Source: Vibrionaceae bacterium (GTDB taxonomy: Bacteria > Pseudomonadota > Gammaproteobacteria > Enterobacterales > Vibrionaceae). Taken from it: a DNA stretch of 64,000 nt. The notes under the pieces were generated by a model, which was given only the letters and a program-made list of their open reading frames with translations, was not told where the DNA came from and made no database searches. The stretch lies in contig JAAEZQ010000001.1 of assembly GCA_018222805.1 (NCBI GenBank), forward strand, positions 186,001 to 250,000, given 5' to 3'. Of the stretch, positions 18,583-28,452 are shown one piece after another (positions within the stretch are counted from its first letter, which is position 1; each line of letters opens with the position of its first letter). A program made the position numbers and the translations under genes.

Positions 18583-19065
18583 TTATGCCTTACTCGCTGC
18601 AAACCAGCTATTGGGTACTTTGACCGCGGTAACCTGGCTAGTACAACAGAGAACATCGCCAGAATAGAGTTTGCAGTTTATTGTCATCTTATTTCCTTTG
18701 ATTTCTTCTACGATAGCCACTAACTCGACATCTTTATCAATAGGTACTGGCTTGAGGTAGTTAACTTCTAACTTTCCTGTCGCGTACCATACCGCTTCAC
18801 CTGAACCAATTTCTCGTCCCTCTAACTGATAGCCTTTGGCAATTGCTGTGCAAATACAATGACAATCAATAACAGTGGAAATGATCCCACCATTGAGGAA
18901 CTGTGTCGGTCCTGCACAGTGATGAGAAGACGGAAAAAATGTACAAGCGGATTTATTTTCCCCAACCCAATGGCTCTTAATTTGCAAGCCAGATGGATTA
19001 GATGGGCCACAACCAAAACAGTGGTTATTTGGTATCTGATCTTGAAACGCTTTTCCTTGCTGCAT
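18583..19065 (-). CDS. PaaI-family hotdog thioesterase
   Basis: A 160-residue single hotdog-domain protein with NNHCFGCGPSNPSGLQIKSHW at the start and FLNGGIISTVIDCHCICTAIA as the central catalytic helix region. Such proteins hydrolyse acyl-CoA thioesters; the CFGCGxxNPxGL start is common in a subgroup of unknown substrate. It is followed by the CWC protein gene in the same direction. Confidence 0.85.
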   Translation of the reverse strand: MQQGKAFQDQIPNNHCFGCGPSNPSGLQIKSHWVGENKSACTFFPSSHHCAGPTQFLNGGIISTVIDCHCICTAIAKGYQLEGREIGSGEAVWYATGKLEVNYLKPVPIDKDVELVAIVEEIKGNKMTINCKLYSGDVLCCTSQVTAVKVPNSWFAASKA

Positions 19066-19257
19066 GCTTCCTCCTGAAACCTATTATTATCAATTATCGA
19101 GTTGCTGACTAATTTTGCACTAAGCATGGCACTTTCATTTATATTGAACAAGCGTAGAGCCAAGAATTCAAAGACTTATCAGAAAAGCCGCACATCAGCT
19201 TTGCAGTATCTAAGGGAATAGCTATCGTCTGCCGATACTCTTTAATAAGTGGCCTCC

Positions 19258-19830
19258 CTAAAGAGCATCAGCCGTTTTTATCGTCAAGGTTTCATTAAAT
19301 TGATTGTCTAGCAGCTTATATACAATCTTGCCCTCACCACTTATCCAGCTCAATACAGCCTCGTCGGGAATCAATAACGGCATGCGGTGATGAAATTCAC
19401 CGCATTGTTCATTTGGCTCAGCTGTTAATGTGACAAGGTCTTTGCCATCATTCAAAGCGATGCCTGCCATATACAAAACATCACTCTCGCCAAGACTGAA
19501 CAGATACTTAACCTTTTTTCCGTTTTCTTCTCGCCATTCATACCAACCCGAGCACGGGACGATGACTCGGTTGAACTCGAATGCGTGAGCAAATGTTGCC
19601 TTAACCGCGACTGTTTCAGCTTTGGCGTTAATAATGAGGTGATTCGCCCAGTCGGGTTGTATTCCCCAAGGTAAGTCGAGCTGTTTTAGTTCGCCGTGTA
19701 AAGATCCCACGGTAGATACAATCTGAGTCGGTTTAAGATCTTTGTTGGTCTCCGCTTTAAAACGGATTCCGAGTTGCTCGGAAACAATTCGACAAAGCGG
19801 TTCATTAATGACATTTAATCTGCCACACAT
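19258..19830 (-). CDS. yedK: SOS response-associated peptidase family protein (YedK/HMCES)
   Basis: A 190-residue SRAP-domain protein that forms a DNA-protein crosslink with abasic sites in single-stranded DNA and shields them. The catalytic Cys2 (MCGRLNVIN), the Asn in INAKAETV, the Glu in GWYEWREENGKKVKYLF and the His in FHHRMPLLI are all present. It is a single gene. I found no clear LexA box in the upstream 380 bases. Confidence 0.92.
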   Translation of the reverse strand: MCGRLNVINEPLCRIVSEQLGIRFKAETNKDLKPTQIVSTVGSLHGELKQLDLPWGIQPDWANHLIINAKAETVAVKATFAHAFEFNRVIVPCSGWYEWREENGKKVKYLFSLGESDVLYMAGIALNDGKDLVTLTAEPNEQCGEFHHRMPLLIPDEAVLSWISGEGKIVYKLLDNQFNETLTIKTADAL

Positions 19831-20210
19831 ATCACACTCCTAACAAACACCTATGTGACACAAATTATAGTTACTTTCTGACTCAGCACTTTTTCATACA
19901 TGAACATCACCGAAACTCAGGCGTTAAACCTAAAATACAGATATTAAACATGAGACCTATCAGTCTGCTAGATCCTACAAATTTGTATTTCAGCCCGAAT
20001 ATTCCCTCGAATTAAAGCCACAGAATTTCAAAAATTGAATAGCCTGATTAAATTAGCGCTTTACGACACACGAATTCCAAATCACTCACTACTACACCAC
20101 CCGACTCTCTTTAGTGTTCCTACATTGAGACTGTTAACGTTTTAATGACATAAGCGAACAAACATCAGGCTACGCTTCACGGCTATCCTTAACGCGTAAC
20201 ATAAATAAAG
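19831..20210. other. Intergenic region between yedK and mrcB
   Basis: AT-rich, holding the two divergent promoters. No open frame, RNA gene or repeat stands out. Confidence 0.5.
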
Positions 20211-22553
20211 ATGCCTTCTAACACTCCATCTCCACTATTGAAAACACTCTGGTTCCGTCGTCTGATTCAAGTACTCTTCGCTGGAGGTGTATTAATCCTT
20301 TTAGCGATTATTTACTTCGGAGTGCAGTTCAACAACCTGGTCGCGAGCAAGTTTGAGGGCCAAATGTGGCAACTGCCTAATGTTGTGTATGCGCGTCATT
20401 TGGTGTTAAGCCCTGCTATGCACGTTACCCAGAAAGAAGTGCTCAGTGAGTTGGAGCAGCTCAACTACCGTAAAGTCGCACAACCAACAAAGAGTGGTGA
20501 ATATAGTGTCTCTGGTCAGACAGTAAGGCTGATTCGTCGACCGTTCGTCTTTCCCGAGGGTGAGCAACCTGCTCTGCAGGCAAGCATTCGATTTAGTGGT
20601 AAACGCGTTGTTAAGATCACTGATGAAACATCAGGGTATGATCTTGGCGTGTTGCAGATTGAGCCGCAAATTTTAGGTATGCTTGATGGCGATGATACTG
20701 AAAAGCGCTTATATGTACCTAAAGATGACATGCCTGATACATTAGTCGCTGCGTTACTTGCTACAGAGGATCGTGATTTTTATCAGCATGATGGTGTATC
20801 CCCAGTCGCTATTGCCCGCGCTTTCGCAGCAAACGTCACTGCGGGTCGTAATGTTCAAGGTGGAAGTACCTTAACCCAACAGCTAGCGAAGAACTTATTT
20901 TTAACTCGCGAACGCAGTTTTGTTCGCAAGCTTAAAGAGGCTTACTTAGCGGTGATCATGGATTATCGCTACAGCAAAGATCAGTTACTCGATGCTTACC
21001 TAAACCAAGTCTATTTAGGTCAAAGCGGTCAAAATGCCATTCACGGCTTTGCTTTAGCATCACGACATTATTTTGGTCGTCCATTGTCGGAGCTGAGCCT
21101 TGACCAGCAAGCTTTACTTGTCGGCTTAGTAAAAGGCCCGTCTTACTACAACCCTTGGCGTTACGCTGAACGAGCAAAAGCTCGCCGTGACTTAGTGCTA
21201 AAAATGATGGTCGACACCGGAGATCTGGAAGCGAGTGATTACGAACGCGCGATTCAGAAACCATTGTCACTGGGTGTCCAGGGTAAAGGAAATACGACTG
21301 AGCCTCCTTACTTTGATTACATAAAGCTATCACTGAAAGAGAATGGCATCGACTACAACAGTGGTCGCGGTTTGCGTCTTTTCACGACCTTCGAGCCTAA
21401 AGTGCAACGTCAGGCAGAAGCTGCGGTCTACAACGTTATGCCAAACTTAGAAAAGAAAGCAGGTCAATCTTTAGAAACCGCAATGATCGTTGCCGATAAA
21501 CGAAGCGGTGCAATCCGCGCGATGATTGGTAGCCGACAGCCGAATTTCCATGGCTTTAATCGAGCGATAAATGCCGAGCGTCAGATCGGTTCTCTGATAA
21601 AACCTGCTGTTTATGTCACGGCATTAGCACAGCCAGATCACTACGCTTTGGGAACGAATCTAGCGGATAAACCCATCACTATCCAAACGCAAAATAATGA
21701 GAAGTGGTCACCACGAAACTACGATCGCCAGTATCGTGGTCAGGTAAGTCTCTACCAAGCTCTTGCTCACTCATACAATGTTCCAACCGTAAACCTCGGT
21801 ATGACTATTGGGTTAGACAAGGTAACCAACACCTTAGTGTCATTGGGTGTCAAGGAGACTCAAGTCCCTCAAGTACCATCGATGTTACTGGGGTCATTAG
21901 CCCTTTCACCTCTGAATGTCACTCAGATGTATCAGGCGTTGGGAAATCAAGGTAAAAAAAATAACTTGTTCGCACTCAGTGCGGTGCTTGATGAACATGG
22001 ACAAGAACTTTATCGTCGTAACGCTCAGCAAGAAAAAGTGTTAGAACCTGAGGCTGCTTGGCTGATTGAATATGCAATGGAACAAGTCGTCGAACAAGGG
22101 ACCGCTCGTTACTTAAATCAGATAGTGCCTCGCAGTGCCCATCTTGCAGGTAAAACCGGCACTTCCAATCAAGGTCGCGATAGCTGGTATGTCGGGCTTG
22201 ATAACCGAGATGTCGTCACTATTTGGGTAGGGCGTGACGATAATAATCCGGTCGCCCTAACAGGCTCGAGTGGCCCGTTACGTATCTATGGTGATTATCT
22301 TAAAAAAGCTGGCTACCAATCCATAGAACAAACCAAGCCTGAGCAGATTGGGCTGGCCAACTACAGCCCAGACACCCGAGGTGGATTAAGAGAAAGCTGT
22401 TTTGGCGAAGTCAGTTTACCGGTTTGGGATGAAACCGGAAAAGCGGGCTCAAATTGTTTGCAGCCTTTGGAAGATGGCCTAAAGGAAATTGGTCGCGGGT
22501 TAGCAGAAGCACCAAAGCAGATCGGTGGGTTCTTCAAAAGCTTGTTTGATTAG
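20211..22553 (+). CDS. mrcB: Penicillin-binding protein 1B
   Basis: A 780-residue bifunctional peptidoglycan synthase. It has a short cytoplasmic tail and one membrane helix (about 17-39), then a UB2H-like region. The glycosyltransferase domain has the catalytic Glu at E186 (ATEDRDFYQHDG) and GGSTLTQQLAKNLFL. The transpeptidase domain has the nucleophile in SLIK (S461-K464), an SYN motif in HSYNVPTVNL, and KTG at 648-650 (GKTGTSNQG). It polymerises and crosslinks the cell wall in the periplasm, usually with an LpoB-type activator. Single gene. Confidence 0.96.
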   Translation: MPSNTPSPLLKTLWFRRLIQVLFAGGVLILLAIIYFGVQFNNLVASKFEGQMWQLPNVVYARHLVLSPAMHVTQKEVLSELEQLNYRKVAQPTKSGEYSVSGQTVRLIRRPFVFPEGEQPALQASIRFSGKRVVKITDETSGYDLGVLQIEPQILGMLDGDDTEKRLYVPKDDMPDTLVAALLATEDRDFYQHDGVSPVAIARAFAANVTAGRNVQGGSTLTQQLAKNLFLTRERSFVRKLKEAYLAVIMDYRYSKDQLLDAYLNQVYLGQSGQNAIHGFALASRHYFGRPLSELSLDQQALLVGLVKGPSYYNPWRYAERAKARRDLVLKMMVDTGDLEASDYERAIQKPLSLGVQGKGNTTEPPYFDYIKLSLKENGIDYNSGRGLRLFTTFEPKVQRQAEAAVYNVMPNLEKKAGQSLETAMIVADKRSGAIRAMIGSRQPNFHGFNRAINAERQIGSLIKPAVYVTALAQPDHYALGTNLADKPITIQTQNNEKWSPRNYDRQYRGQVSLYQALAHSYNVPTVNLGMTIGLDKVTNTLVSLGVKETQVPQVPSMLLGSLALSPLNVTQMYQALGNQGKKNNLFALSAVLDEHGQELYRRNAQQEKVLEPEAAWLIEYAMEQVVEQGTARYLNQIVPRSAHLAGKTGTSNQGRDSWYVGLDNRDVVTIWVGRDDNNPVALTGSSGPLRIYGDYLKKAGYQSIEQTKPEQIGLANYSPDTRGGLRESCFGEVSLPVWDETGKAGSNCLQPLEDGLKEIGRGLAEAPKQIGGFFKSLFD

Positions 22554-22659
22554 ACAGGGGAGAGTAATCGCTTTCCGCTCCCCCAAAAAATTAGCTCTAC
22601 TATTTAGGCAAACTCCGGTTAAACTGATTTAATATAACTAGGAAAAACTGGAGTAAACC

Positions 22660-22980
22660 ATGTTGATTACCTTTCGCTGTAAAAGCCATGCCAATATCAC
22701 CATGTTCGGCGATATTGGCCTTAATATGATAAAAATGATGGGCCACAGCGGCACAGTCCCTGGAGCCATCCTTGCTCAAGATCTACCCGAAGCACTAGCG
22801 AAGTTAACCGCTTCGTTAACCAAAGCAGCAGAAGAAGAGAAAAAAGCAGCCCAAGAAGCAGACGATGATGACGAACAATCTGAATCAGTCGTGTCGATAG
22901 GTCATAGAGCGATGCCGCTTGTTGAATTACTCAAATCTGCCATTGATGATCAATGTGACGTGATGTGGGACAGTCAGTAA
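22660..22980 (+). CDS. DUF1840-family protein
   Basis: A 106-residue soluble protein beginning MLITFRCKSHANITMFGDIG, characteristic of DUF1840. A central acidic, alanine- and lysine-rich stretch (about 57-72) may be a coiled or disordered linker. Found widely in gamma- and betaproteobacteria; function unknown. It lies about 100 bases after mrcB and may be in the same transcription unit. Confidence 0.85.
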   Translation: MLITFRCKSHANITMFGDIGLNMIKMMGHSGTVPGAILAQDLPEALAKLTASLTKAAEEEKKAAQEADDDDEQSESVVSIGHRAMPLVELLKSAIDDQCDVMWDSQ

Positions 22981-23158
22981 ATACGTCCTAGGATTTTGTC
23001 AAAAATCACTAAAGAAGCATTAAGAACTGTGATCTTAATCTTCTCTTAAATGCTTTTCTCTTCGTTATAAGCAAAAGTGATTGTAGCCTCTATTTCAATC
23101 GCCAGAATGTATATTACACTCTATTTCGTTCTCACCATAAACCTCATGGAAACGTCAC

Positions 23159-24046
23159 GTGGACATCAAACGTCTTCAGTACTTTGTAGCTTTGGCTAAA
23201 AATGGCAACTTTACCAAAACAGCCGACCAACTGGATATTGCCCAGTCGGCTCTCAGTGTTAGCATGCAGAAGTTAGAGAAAGAAATCGGTCTTAAGTTGA
23301 TCAATCGAAGCAGCAGACAAATTCAACTTACCTCTGATGGCATGAGGTTCCTGTTCCATGCTCGGAGGATTTTGGAAGATGTCGAACTCGCTCAGATTGA
23401 AATGGATGAGCTGAAAGGGCTCGAACGCGGAAAAATCGATTTTGGTGTTTCTGCGATGCTTGGGTCTTATTTTTTCCCTGAAGCACTGTCTGCCTTTAAC
23501 CAAGCTTATCCCAACATTCGCATTCATATACAGGAACACGGCACAGCAACACTAGAAAAAATGCTACTAGAAGGTGCTTTAGACTTGGCATTTGTCCGTA
23601 CAGATAAACCCATCGAACAACTGAGATATGTCTCTTTGTGTCCCGAAGAAATCGTCGCCTGCGTTAATGAGAGTCACCCATTTGCCCAATTATCAAGTGT
23701 GACTCTGGAACAGTTCTGCGAGCAACCCCTGATTCTGTTTCGGGAAGGATATTTGCTGCGTGAAGCCGTTAGTCGTTACTGCCGAAAGAACAGCTTAAAA
23801 CCAGATATACGCTTTGAAACCAACCTGATAGAACTCGTGAAAGCCTTAGTGAAGGAAGAGGCTGGAGTCAGTACATGCCTAAGACGAATAGTGCAGGAAA
23901 ATGAGCCGCTGGTTTGCGTACCATTTAATCCCGCGCTTAAAGTTGAATTTGGCATTGGCTGGAAAAGCAGCCACTACCTGTCTAATGCATCGCGTGCGTT
24001 TTTGAAGTTTATGGAAGAGTGGTATCAACCAAAAAGAATCAAATAG
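23159..24046 (+). CDS. LysR-family transcriptional regulator near the TRAP locus
   Basis: A 295-residue LysR protein starting from GTG (DIKRLQYFVALAKNGNFTKT follows). The HTH is ADQLDIAQSALSVSMQKLEKEIG, and the effector-binding domain is complete. It converges on the TRAP transporter operon and is a candidate regulator of it and of glaH-lhgO, though divergent placement would be stronger evidence. Confidence 0.9.
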   Translation: MDIKRLQYFVALAKNGNFTKTADQLDIAQSALSVSMQKLEKEIGLKLINRSSRQIQLTSDGMRFLFHARRILEDVELAQIEMDELKGLERGKIDFGVSAMLGSYFFPEALSAFNQAYPNIRIHIQEHGTATLEKMLLEGALDLAFVRTDKPIEQLRYVSLCPEEIVACVNESHPFAQLSSVTLEQFCEQPLILFREGYLLREAVSRYCRKNSLKPDIRFETNLIELVKALVKEEAGVSTCLRRIVQENEPLVCVPFNPALKVEFGIGWKSSHYLSNASRAFLKFMEEWYQPKRIK

Positions 24047-24054
24047 CGTGCTAT

Positions 24055-24090
24055 AAAAATGCCCCTAGCCGTCCGAAACGGCTGAGGGCA
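24055..24090 (-). terminator. Terminator of the TAXI-TRAP operon
   Basis: An imperfect 13-bp GC-rich stem (24060-24090, loop CCGAA) is followed leftward by TTTTTAT. It ends the TRAP transcript. Confidence 0.85.
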
Positions 24091-24108
24091 ATAAGTACAG
24101 AAATGTCG

Positions 24109-26013
24109 CTAATCAGCACTGGTTTTTAGTGGTGTAAGCACTTTCAGTTGGTTCAAAACTGCAACCACAAGAATGCCCACTGTGGCCGCTATATTGATCA
24201 CATCACTATCGCCAAATGCCAACACCAGCGCACTGATAAGTAGTATTCCTCTTGCCACCTTAGATAGAGGATTAAACAACCTACCTTCAATACCGCCAGC
24301 AAAAGCGATGATCAATGCGAATGTGTAGATTACCGATAAAGCAAATGGGAACAGAGAGAACTCCTTAAACCAGATAAGATTGCCATGCGCCATCATAATT
24401 GGAATTAAGAAGAACCCTTGCGCCAACTTCATCGCCTGAATCGCAGATTTCATTGGCGACGCATTTGCAATACCAGCCCCCGCAAACGCTGCCAGAGCGA
24501 TCGGCGGAGTGATATTTGAGGTCTGCGACAGCCAAAAAACGATCATGTGCGCTGCAAGTAGGCTGACGCCTAAATCGGTCAATGCTGGTACAGCCATCAC
24601 CGACAATACGATATACGCAGCAGTAACAGGTAGCCCCATTCCCAGAACCAAAGCAGCCAACGCCACCAGTCCCAGAACCGACCACAACTGTCCACCAGAC
24701 ATAGCTAATAGGAACTGAGTGAACTGCAGGCCAATCCCGGTTTGTCCAATCACACCAACGATAATGCCAGCACAAGCACAAGCTACAGAGATAGGCAGAG
24801 CCATCAGTGCCCCTTCCTTCATTCCCTGTAAGATCAGCTTCAAGGAAACTCGCGTCGATTTACGTACCATAGCAGCAGCAAGAATAGCGCCACACCCTGC
24901 AATTCCGACCAGAACGGGTGAGTAACTCAACATCAATAGCACCGTTATAAAGACTAATGGCGCTAAGAAATGCCAGCCTCGGACTAGAACGATTTTGATG
25001 CTCTCTATTTGCGCCATCCCTTTTAAGCCGAGCTTGCAGGCCATCAAATGGATATAAAGCAACGTTGAAAGAAAGTAGAGAATGGCAGGAACAATCGAAA
25101 CTAGAAGGATCTCTGAATAAGCGATACCAGTAAATTGTGCCATCACAAAAGCTCCGGCCCCCATCACTGGCGGCATGATTTGCCCACCGGTTGACGCCGC
25201 AGCTTCAATGCCAGCCGCCTGCTCTGGTCGGTAACCTAGCTTTTTCATCATCGGAATGGTCAACGAACCAGTCGTGACAGTATTTGCTATAGCAGAGCCA
25301 GAAATCGACCCCAGTGCAGCAGAGGCTATCACGCTGGCTTTTGCCGGACCACCTCGATACTTCCCGGCCAGAGCGAAAGCACAGTCGATAAAAAATTGAC
25401 CCGCTCCAGTGACCTGAAGAAAGGCACCGAATAGTACGAAGGTAAACACCACTCCAGCAGCTATTCCCAGTGGAGCTCCATATACACCGTTAGTAGAGAA
25501 AATATGAAAACGGATCATCTCTTCAATAGAAAAGCTCTTACTCGCAATGGCATCCGGTAAGTGTGAACCAAACATTGCATAAAGAATAAATACTATTGCC
25601 AACCAAGACATCACAGCACCGACAGTGCGTCGAGTTGCCTCAAGCAACATTGCGATCACGACTACGCCAGCGAATGTATCAGTCAACTGAAGACCATCCA
25701 TCAGAAAGCTCATATCATCGTAATCGAATACACTAATGCGCCACGTTGCCCAGATAGTGAGTACCATGCAACACAGATCTATCATTCTCCCAAGCAGGTA
25801 TATTAACGTTGTTCTGTTTAAAGAGAATGTTGGCTTAACCAAAAATACCAATACCAGCACCCAGCTGATATGAATGGGGCGAAAAGTAGGCGCAGCTAAC
25901 GACGCTGTAATGCCTTGCCAAATCTGAAATGCAGATAATGACACAGCAAAAATGGCAGCGACGGCAATCAGACGCTCGGTAACCAAAAGGTTCCAGTTTC
26001 TATTGTCTTTCAT
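24109..26013 (-). CDS. TRAP transporter fused 4TM/12TM permease
   Basis: A 634-residue inner-membrane protein combining the small DctQ-like domain (about first 150 residues) with the large DctM-type domain. Typical DctM segments are ALGSISGSAIANTVTTGSLTIPMMKKLG, AAASTGGQIMPPVMGAGAFVM and LGMGLPVTAAYIVLSVMAVPAL. Such fused permeases pair with TAXI binding proteins; the gene starts 13 bases after one. They use the sodium gradient to import organic acids. The neighbouring glaH and lhgO suggest a C5 dicarboxylate substrate. Confidence 0.94.
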   Translation of the reverse strand: MKDNRNWNLLVTERLIAVAAIFAVSLSAFQIWQGITASLAAPTFRPIHISWVLVLVFLVKPTFSLNRTTLIYLLGRMIDLCCMVLTIWATWRISVFDYDDMSFLMDGLQLTDTFAGVVVIAMLLEATRRTVGAVMSWLAIVFILYAMFGSHLPDAIASKSFSIEEMIRFHIFSTNGVYGAPLGIAAGVVFTFVLFGAFLQVTGAGQFFIDCAFALAGKYRGGPAKASVIASAALGSISGSAIANTVTTGSLTIPMMKKLGYRPEQAAGIEAAASTGGQIMPPVMGAGAFVMAQFTGIAYSEILLVSIVPAILYFLSTLLYIHLMACKLGLKGMAQIESIKIVLVRGWHFLAPLVFITVLLMLSYSPVLVGIAGCGAILAAAMVRKSTRVSLKLILQGMKEGALMALPISVACACAGIIVGVIGQTGIGLQFTQFLLAMSGGQLWSVLGLVALAALVLGMGLPVTAAYIVLSVMAVPALTDLGVSLLAAHMIVFWLSQTSNITPPIALAAFAGAGIANASPMKSAIQAMKLAQGFFLIPIMMAHGNLIWFKEFSLFPFALSVIYTFALIIAFAGGIEGRLFNPLSKVARGILLISALVLAFGDSDVINIAATVGILVVAVLNQLKVLTPLKTSAD

Positions 26014-26026
26014 TCACTGACCTGCC

Positions 26027-26968
26027 CTACTGCGCTTGCTTACTCTGCTGCTCTTGAAGATACTTTTGGGCACCTGGATGCAAAGACACCGCGCTTAGCT
26101 GGTTCATATTTTCCACTGTAGTGAATTTTGCAACACTGAGTGAATTTCGTAATGCTGACGCGTTTTCAAAAATTAAGCGGGTCATGTTATAAGCCAGGTC
26201 TTCATCAAGTCGCTTGTTGACGACCAACACATTCCAAACAGCTGGTGCTGTAAAGCTTTCTACACCGTTATACACGCCCTGCTCTACCTGCACTGACTGA
26301 TACGCAGGAAGCGCATCTATAATAGATTTCATGTCTTCAGCGGAGAAGTTCAGCACGCGGATATCTCGGGTCAGAGCCAGTTCAGTGATCGCACCCAGTC
26401 CAGTACCCCCCACGAAAACACCAGCATCAATCTGGCCATTCGCGAGGGCCTCCGAAGTTGCAGAAAAGTTGAGTGATTGGACATTCATACTGTCTTCATC
26501 AAGGCCCAACGTAGAAAGAATACTTCTGGCGCTAACTCTGGTACCCGATCCTGGCGCACCCAGAGACACCGTTTTGCCTTTTAAATCTCTCAGTGAATAA
26601 ATATCCGAATCCGCACGCACGACAAACTGTACAACATTTGGATAAAGTGCTGTCAGTACCGCAACATCAAGTGCACGTGAAAAAGGCTTGCTTCCATCTT
26701 GAGCCTGAATGACGACGTCACCCATCGCTAGTCCTACCAATTGCTTATCCTGAACCACTTTGATGGTGTTCTCTACTGAAGCCGCTGTCACTTCAACCCG
26801 CATATTAAAATCAGGCAAGTTATCACTCCAGATTTTTGCCAGAACACCACCATACGGGTAATAAGTTCCACTTTGGCTACCTGTGCCTATGGTGTAATTT
26901 TCTGCCTGGGCTCCACCCACAACACTTAACATGGAAAGTAACAGCAGCTTTTTAATTGTTTTTTTCAT
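26027..26968 (-). CDS. TAXI-family TRAP solute-binding protein
   Basis: A 313-residue periplasmic receptor. The signal peptide is about residues 1-22, with likely cleavage at AQA|ENY. The mature protein opens YTIGTGSQSGTYYPYGG, the TAXI signature, followed by LKGKTVSLGAPGSGTRVSA. It is the first gene of the two-gene transporter operon and is divergent from glaH across 430 bases. From memory, characterised TAXI receptors bind glutamate and related C5 acids, which would fit the neighbouring genes; the ligand here is inferred. Confidence 0.94.
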   Translation of the reverse strand: MKKTIKKLLLLSMLSVVGGAQAENYTIGTGSQSGTYYPYGGVLAKIWSDNLPDFNMRVEVTAASVENTIKVVQDKQLVGLAMGDVVIQAQDGSKPFSRALDVAVLTALYPNVVQFVVRADSDIYSLRDLKGKTVSLGAPGSGTRVSARSILSTLGLDEDSMNVQSLNFSATSEALANGQIDAGVFVGGTGLGAITELALTRDIRVLNFSAEDMKSIIDALPAYQSVQVEQGVYNGVESFTAPAVWNVLVVNKRLDEDLAYNMTRLIFENASALRNSLSVAKFTTVENMNQLSAVSLHPGAQKYLQEQQSKQAQ

Positions 26969-27398
26969 AATGTCCTCACGTTATTGATCTTATAAACACT
27001 CCATGTCGGCTTTTACACACCATTAACAACACTGACAAACCTGAATCCTGGCTTTTGAGATATTAATGAATAAAAGTTGCTGCAAAAAAGATGAAAAATG
27101 GCACTTTCAATACTAATAAGTGATGACCATCATCTCTTTTATTAATAAAAATGAACGCAAGCCGCATTTTCAGCTGACTAGACATGCCAACTATCTATTT
27201 TATAGATTGAAAGTATACCTCCCATATATTGAACATATAGGACCAACACTGTTAACCTTTTTGCAACAGGAAATACCCACGGATAAACAGGGTGCTCCCA
27301 ATTAGGCCGCTCAACACCAAGTGGTAAACAAGCAACATCTACCACTAAGAATCACAAGCTGAACAGGGACATCTTTTGCTGAAATAAAAGGAATAACC
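26969..27398. promoter_or_regulatory. Divergent regulatory region between TAXI receptor and glaH
   Basis: AT-rich and without a convincing gene. An imperfect palindrome ATATATTGAACATATA (near 27224-27239) is a possible LysR-type site, but I would not rely on it. A 61-codon frame at 27120-27305 looks like chance. Confidence 0.35.
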
Positions 27399-28355
27399 AT
27401 GACACTAAGCATCAAAGACAGCGTAAATTCAGAACTACAAGGCATCACCGTTAACCCACATCCGGTAAATGGCCGTTTGCAGGTGATAACTCTTGGAAAG
27501 GACTTATTAGAGAAGTTTAATGATCTGACTTGTGAGTGGGATCTTCAAGCCATTGAGTACAAGCCATTTCTTCGCTTTGCTGTAGCGGAAGCACTGGATA
27601 AAGCATCCGACTATCAACTCGGTAAGCTGCTTGTTCAGATTATGGATGATCGTAATCAAGGCGCATTTCTTCTCGAAGCTTGTGATGAAGTACGAGCAGA
27701 ATATGAAGACACCGAGATCCAACGTCGTTACTTCGTCAAACTCTCTACGGCAATTTCGCACATGATTGGTCTGCCAAACTTTGATGCCATGTACGGTAAA
27801 TATTATGCTCGTTTTACTGTACGTAACGTTGACGACAGTGACAGCTACCTACGTCAAGCTCACCGTCGTATGGAAATGCACAACGACGGTACCTACGTCG
27901 ATGAACGTACAGACTTCGTATTGATGATGAAAATGGAAGAGAGCAATATGCAAGGCGGAGATTCGCTGTTACTGCATCTCGATGACTGGAAAGACTTAGA
28001 CAAATTCTATAATCATCCAATGGCGAAGCAGAATATCACTTGGGGCGCGCCACCAAGCAAAAATACCGGTTATGACATTGAGCATCCTGTTTTTTTTGAA
28101 GAAGATGCTGAGGGTAAACCACACTTCCTGTTCATTGACCAATTTGCTAAACCTAAAAATCGACGTGAAGGTTTGTATCTGTATGAAATTGGTGAATCTC
28201 TTGAAAGTGATCCGAACTGTTTCAATGTTCGTGTCAACGTCGGTTCTATGCTGGTTGTCCACAACCACCGTTGGCTACACGGACGAGATAAGTTTGTGCC
28301 GCATCCAGATCTAAGCCGTGAATTGCTCCGCCAGAGAGGTTCATTTTCGCGCTAA
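27399..28355 (+). CDS. glaH: Glutarate 2-hydroxylase (CsiD/GlaH)
   Basis: A 318-residue Fe(II)/2-oxoglutarate-dependent dioxygenase that converts glutarate to L-2-hydroxyglutarate. Predicted metal ligands are H161 and D163 (MEMHNDGTYVDERTDF) and H294 (RWLHGRDKF), with a C-terminal Arg region (RELLRQRGSFSR) for 2-oxoglutarate. Length equals that of E. coli CsiD. It is followed after 97 bases by lhgO, which removes its product. In E. coli these genes sit with gabDTP; here the partner is a TRAP transporter instead. Confidence 0.95.
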   Translation: MTLSIKDSVNSELQGITVNPHPVNGRLQVITLGKDLLEKFNDLTCEWDLQAIEYKPFLRFAVAEALDKASDYQLGKLLVQIMDDRNQGAFLLEACDEVRAEYEDTEIQRRYFVKLSTAISHMIGLPNFDAMYGKYYARFTVRNVDDSDSYLRQAHRRMEMHNDGTYVDERTDFVLMMKMEESNMQGGDSLLLHLDDWKDLDKFYNHPMAKQNITWGAPPSKNTGYDIEHPVFFEEDAEGKPHFLFIDQFAKPKNRREGLYLYEIGESLESDPNCFNVRVNVGSMLVVHNHRWLHGRDKFVPHPDLSRELLRQRGSFSR

Positions 28356-28452
28356 ATGTTACTGAACCAGGGATCGGTCTGGTGCAACCAAACTACATAA
28401 CAATAATTAGCCCGTGTGCCCTAACGCGGGCACTACTATTTTGGAGATTTTA

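Noticed and set aside
22557..22583. Hairpin after mrcB
   Set aside because: The 6-bp stem is followed by A rather than T on the coding strand, so it is not a convincing terminator.
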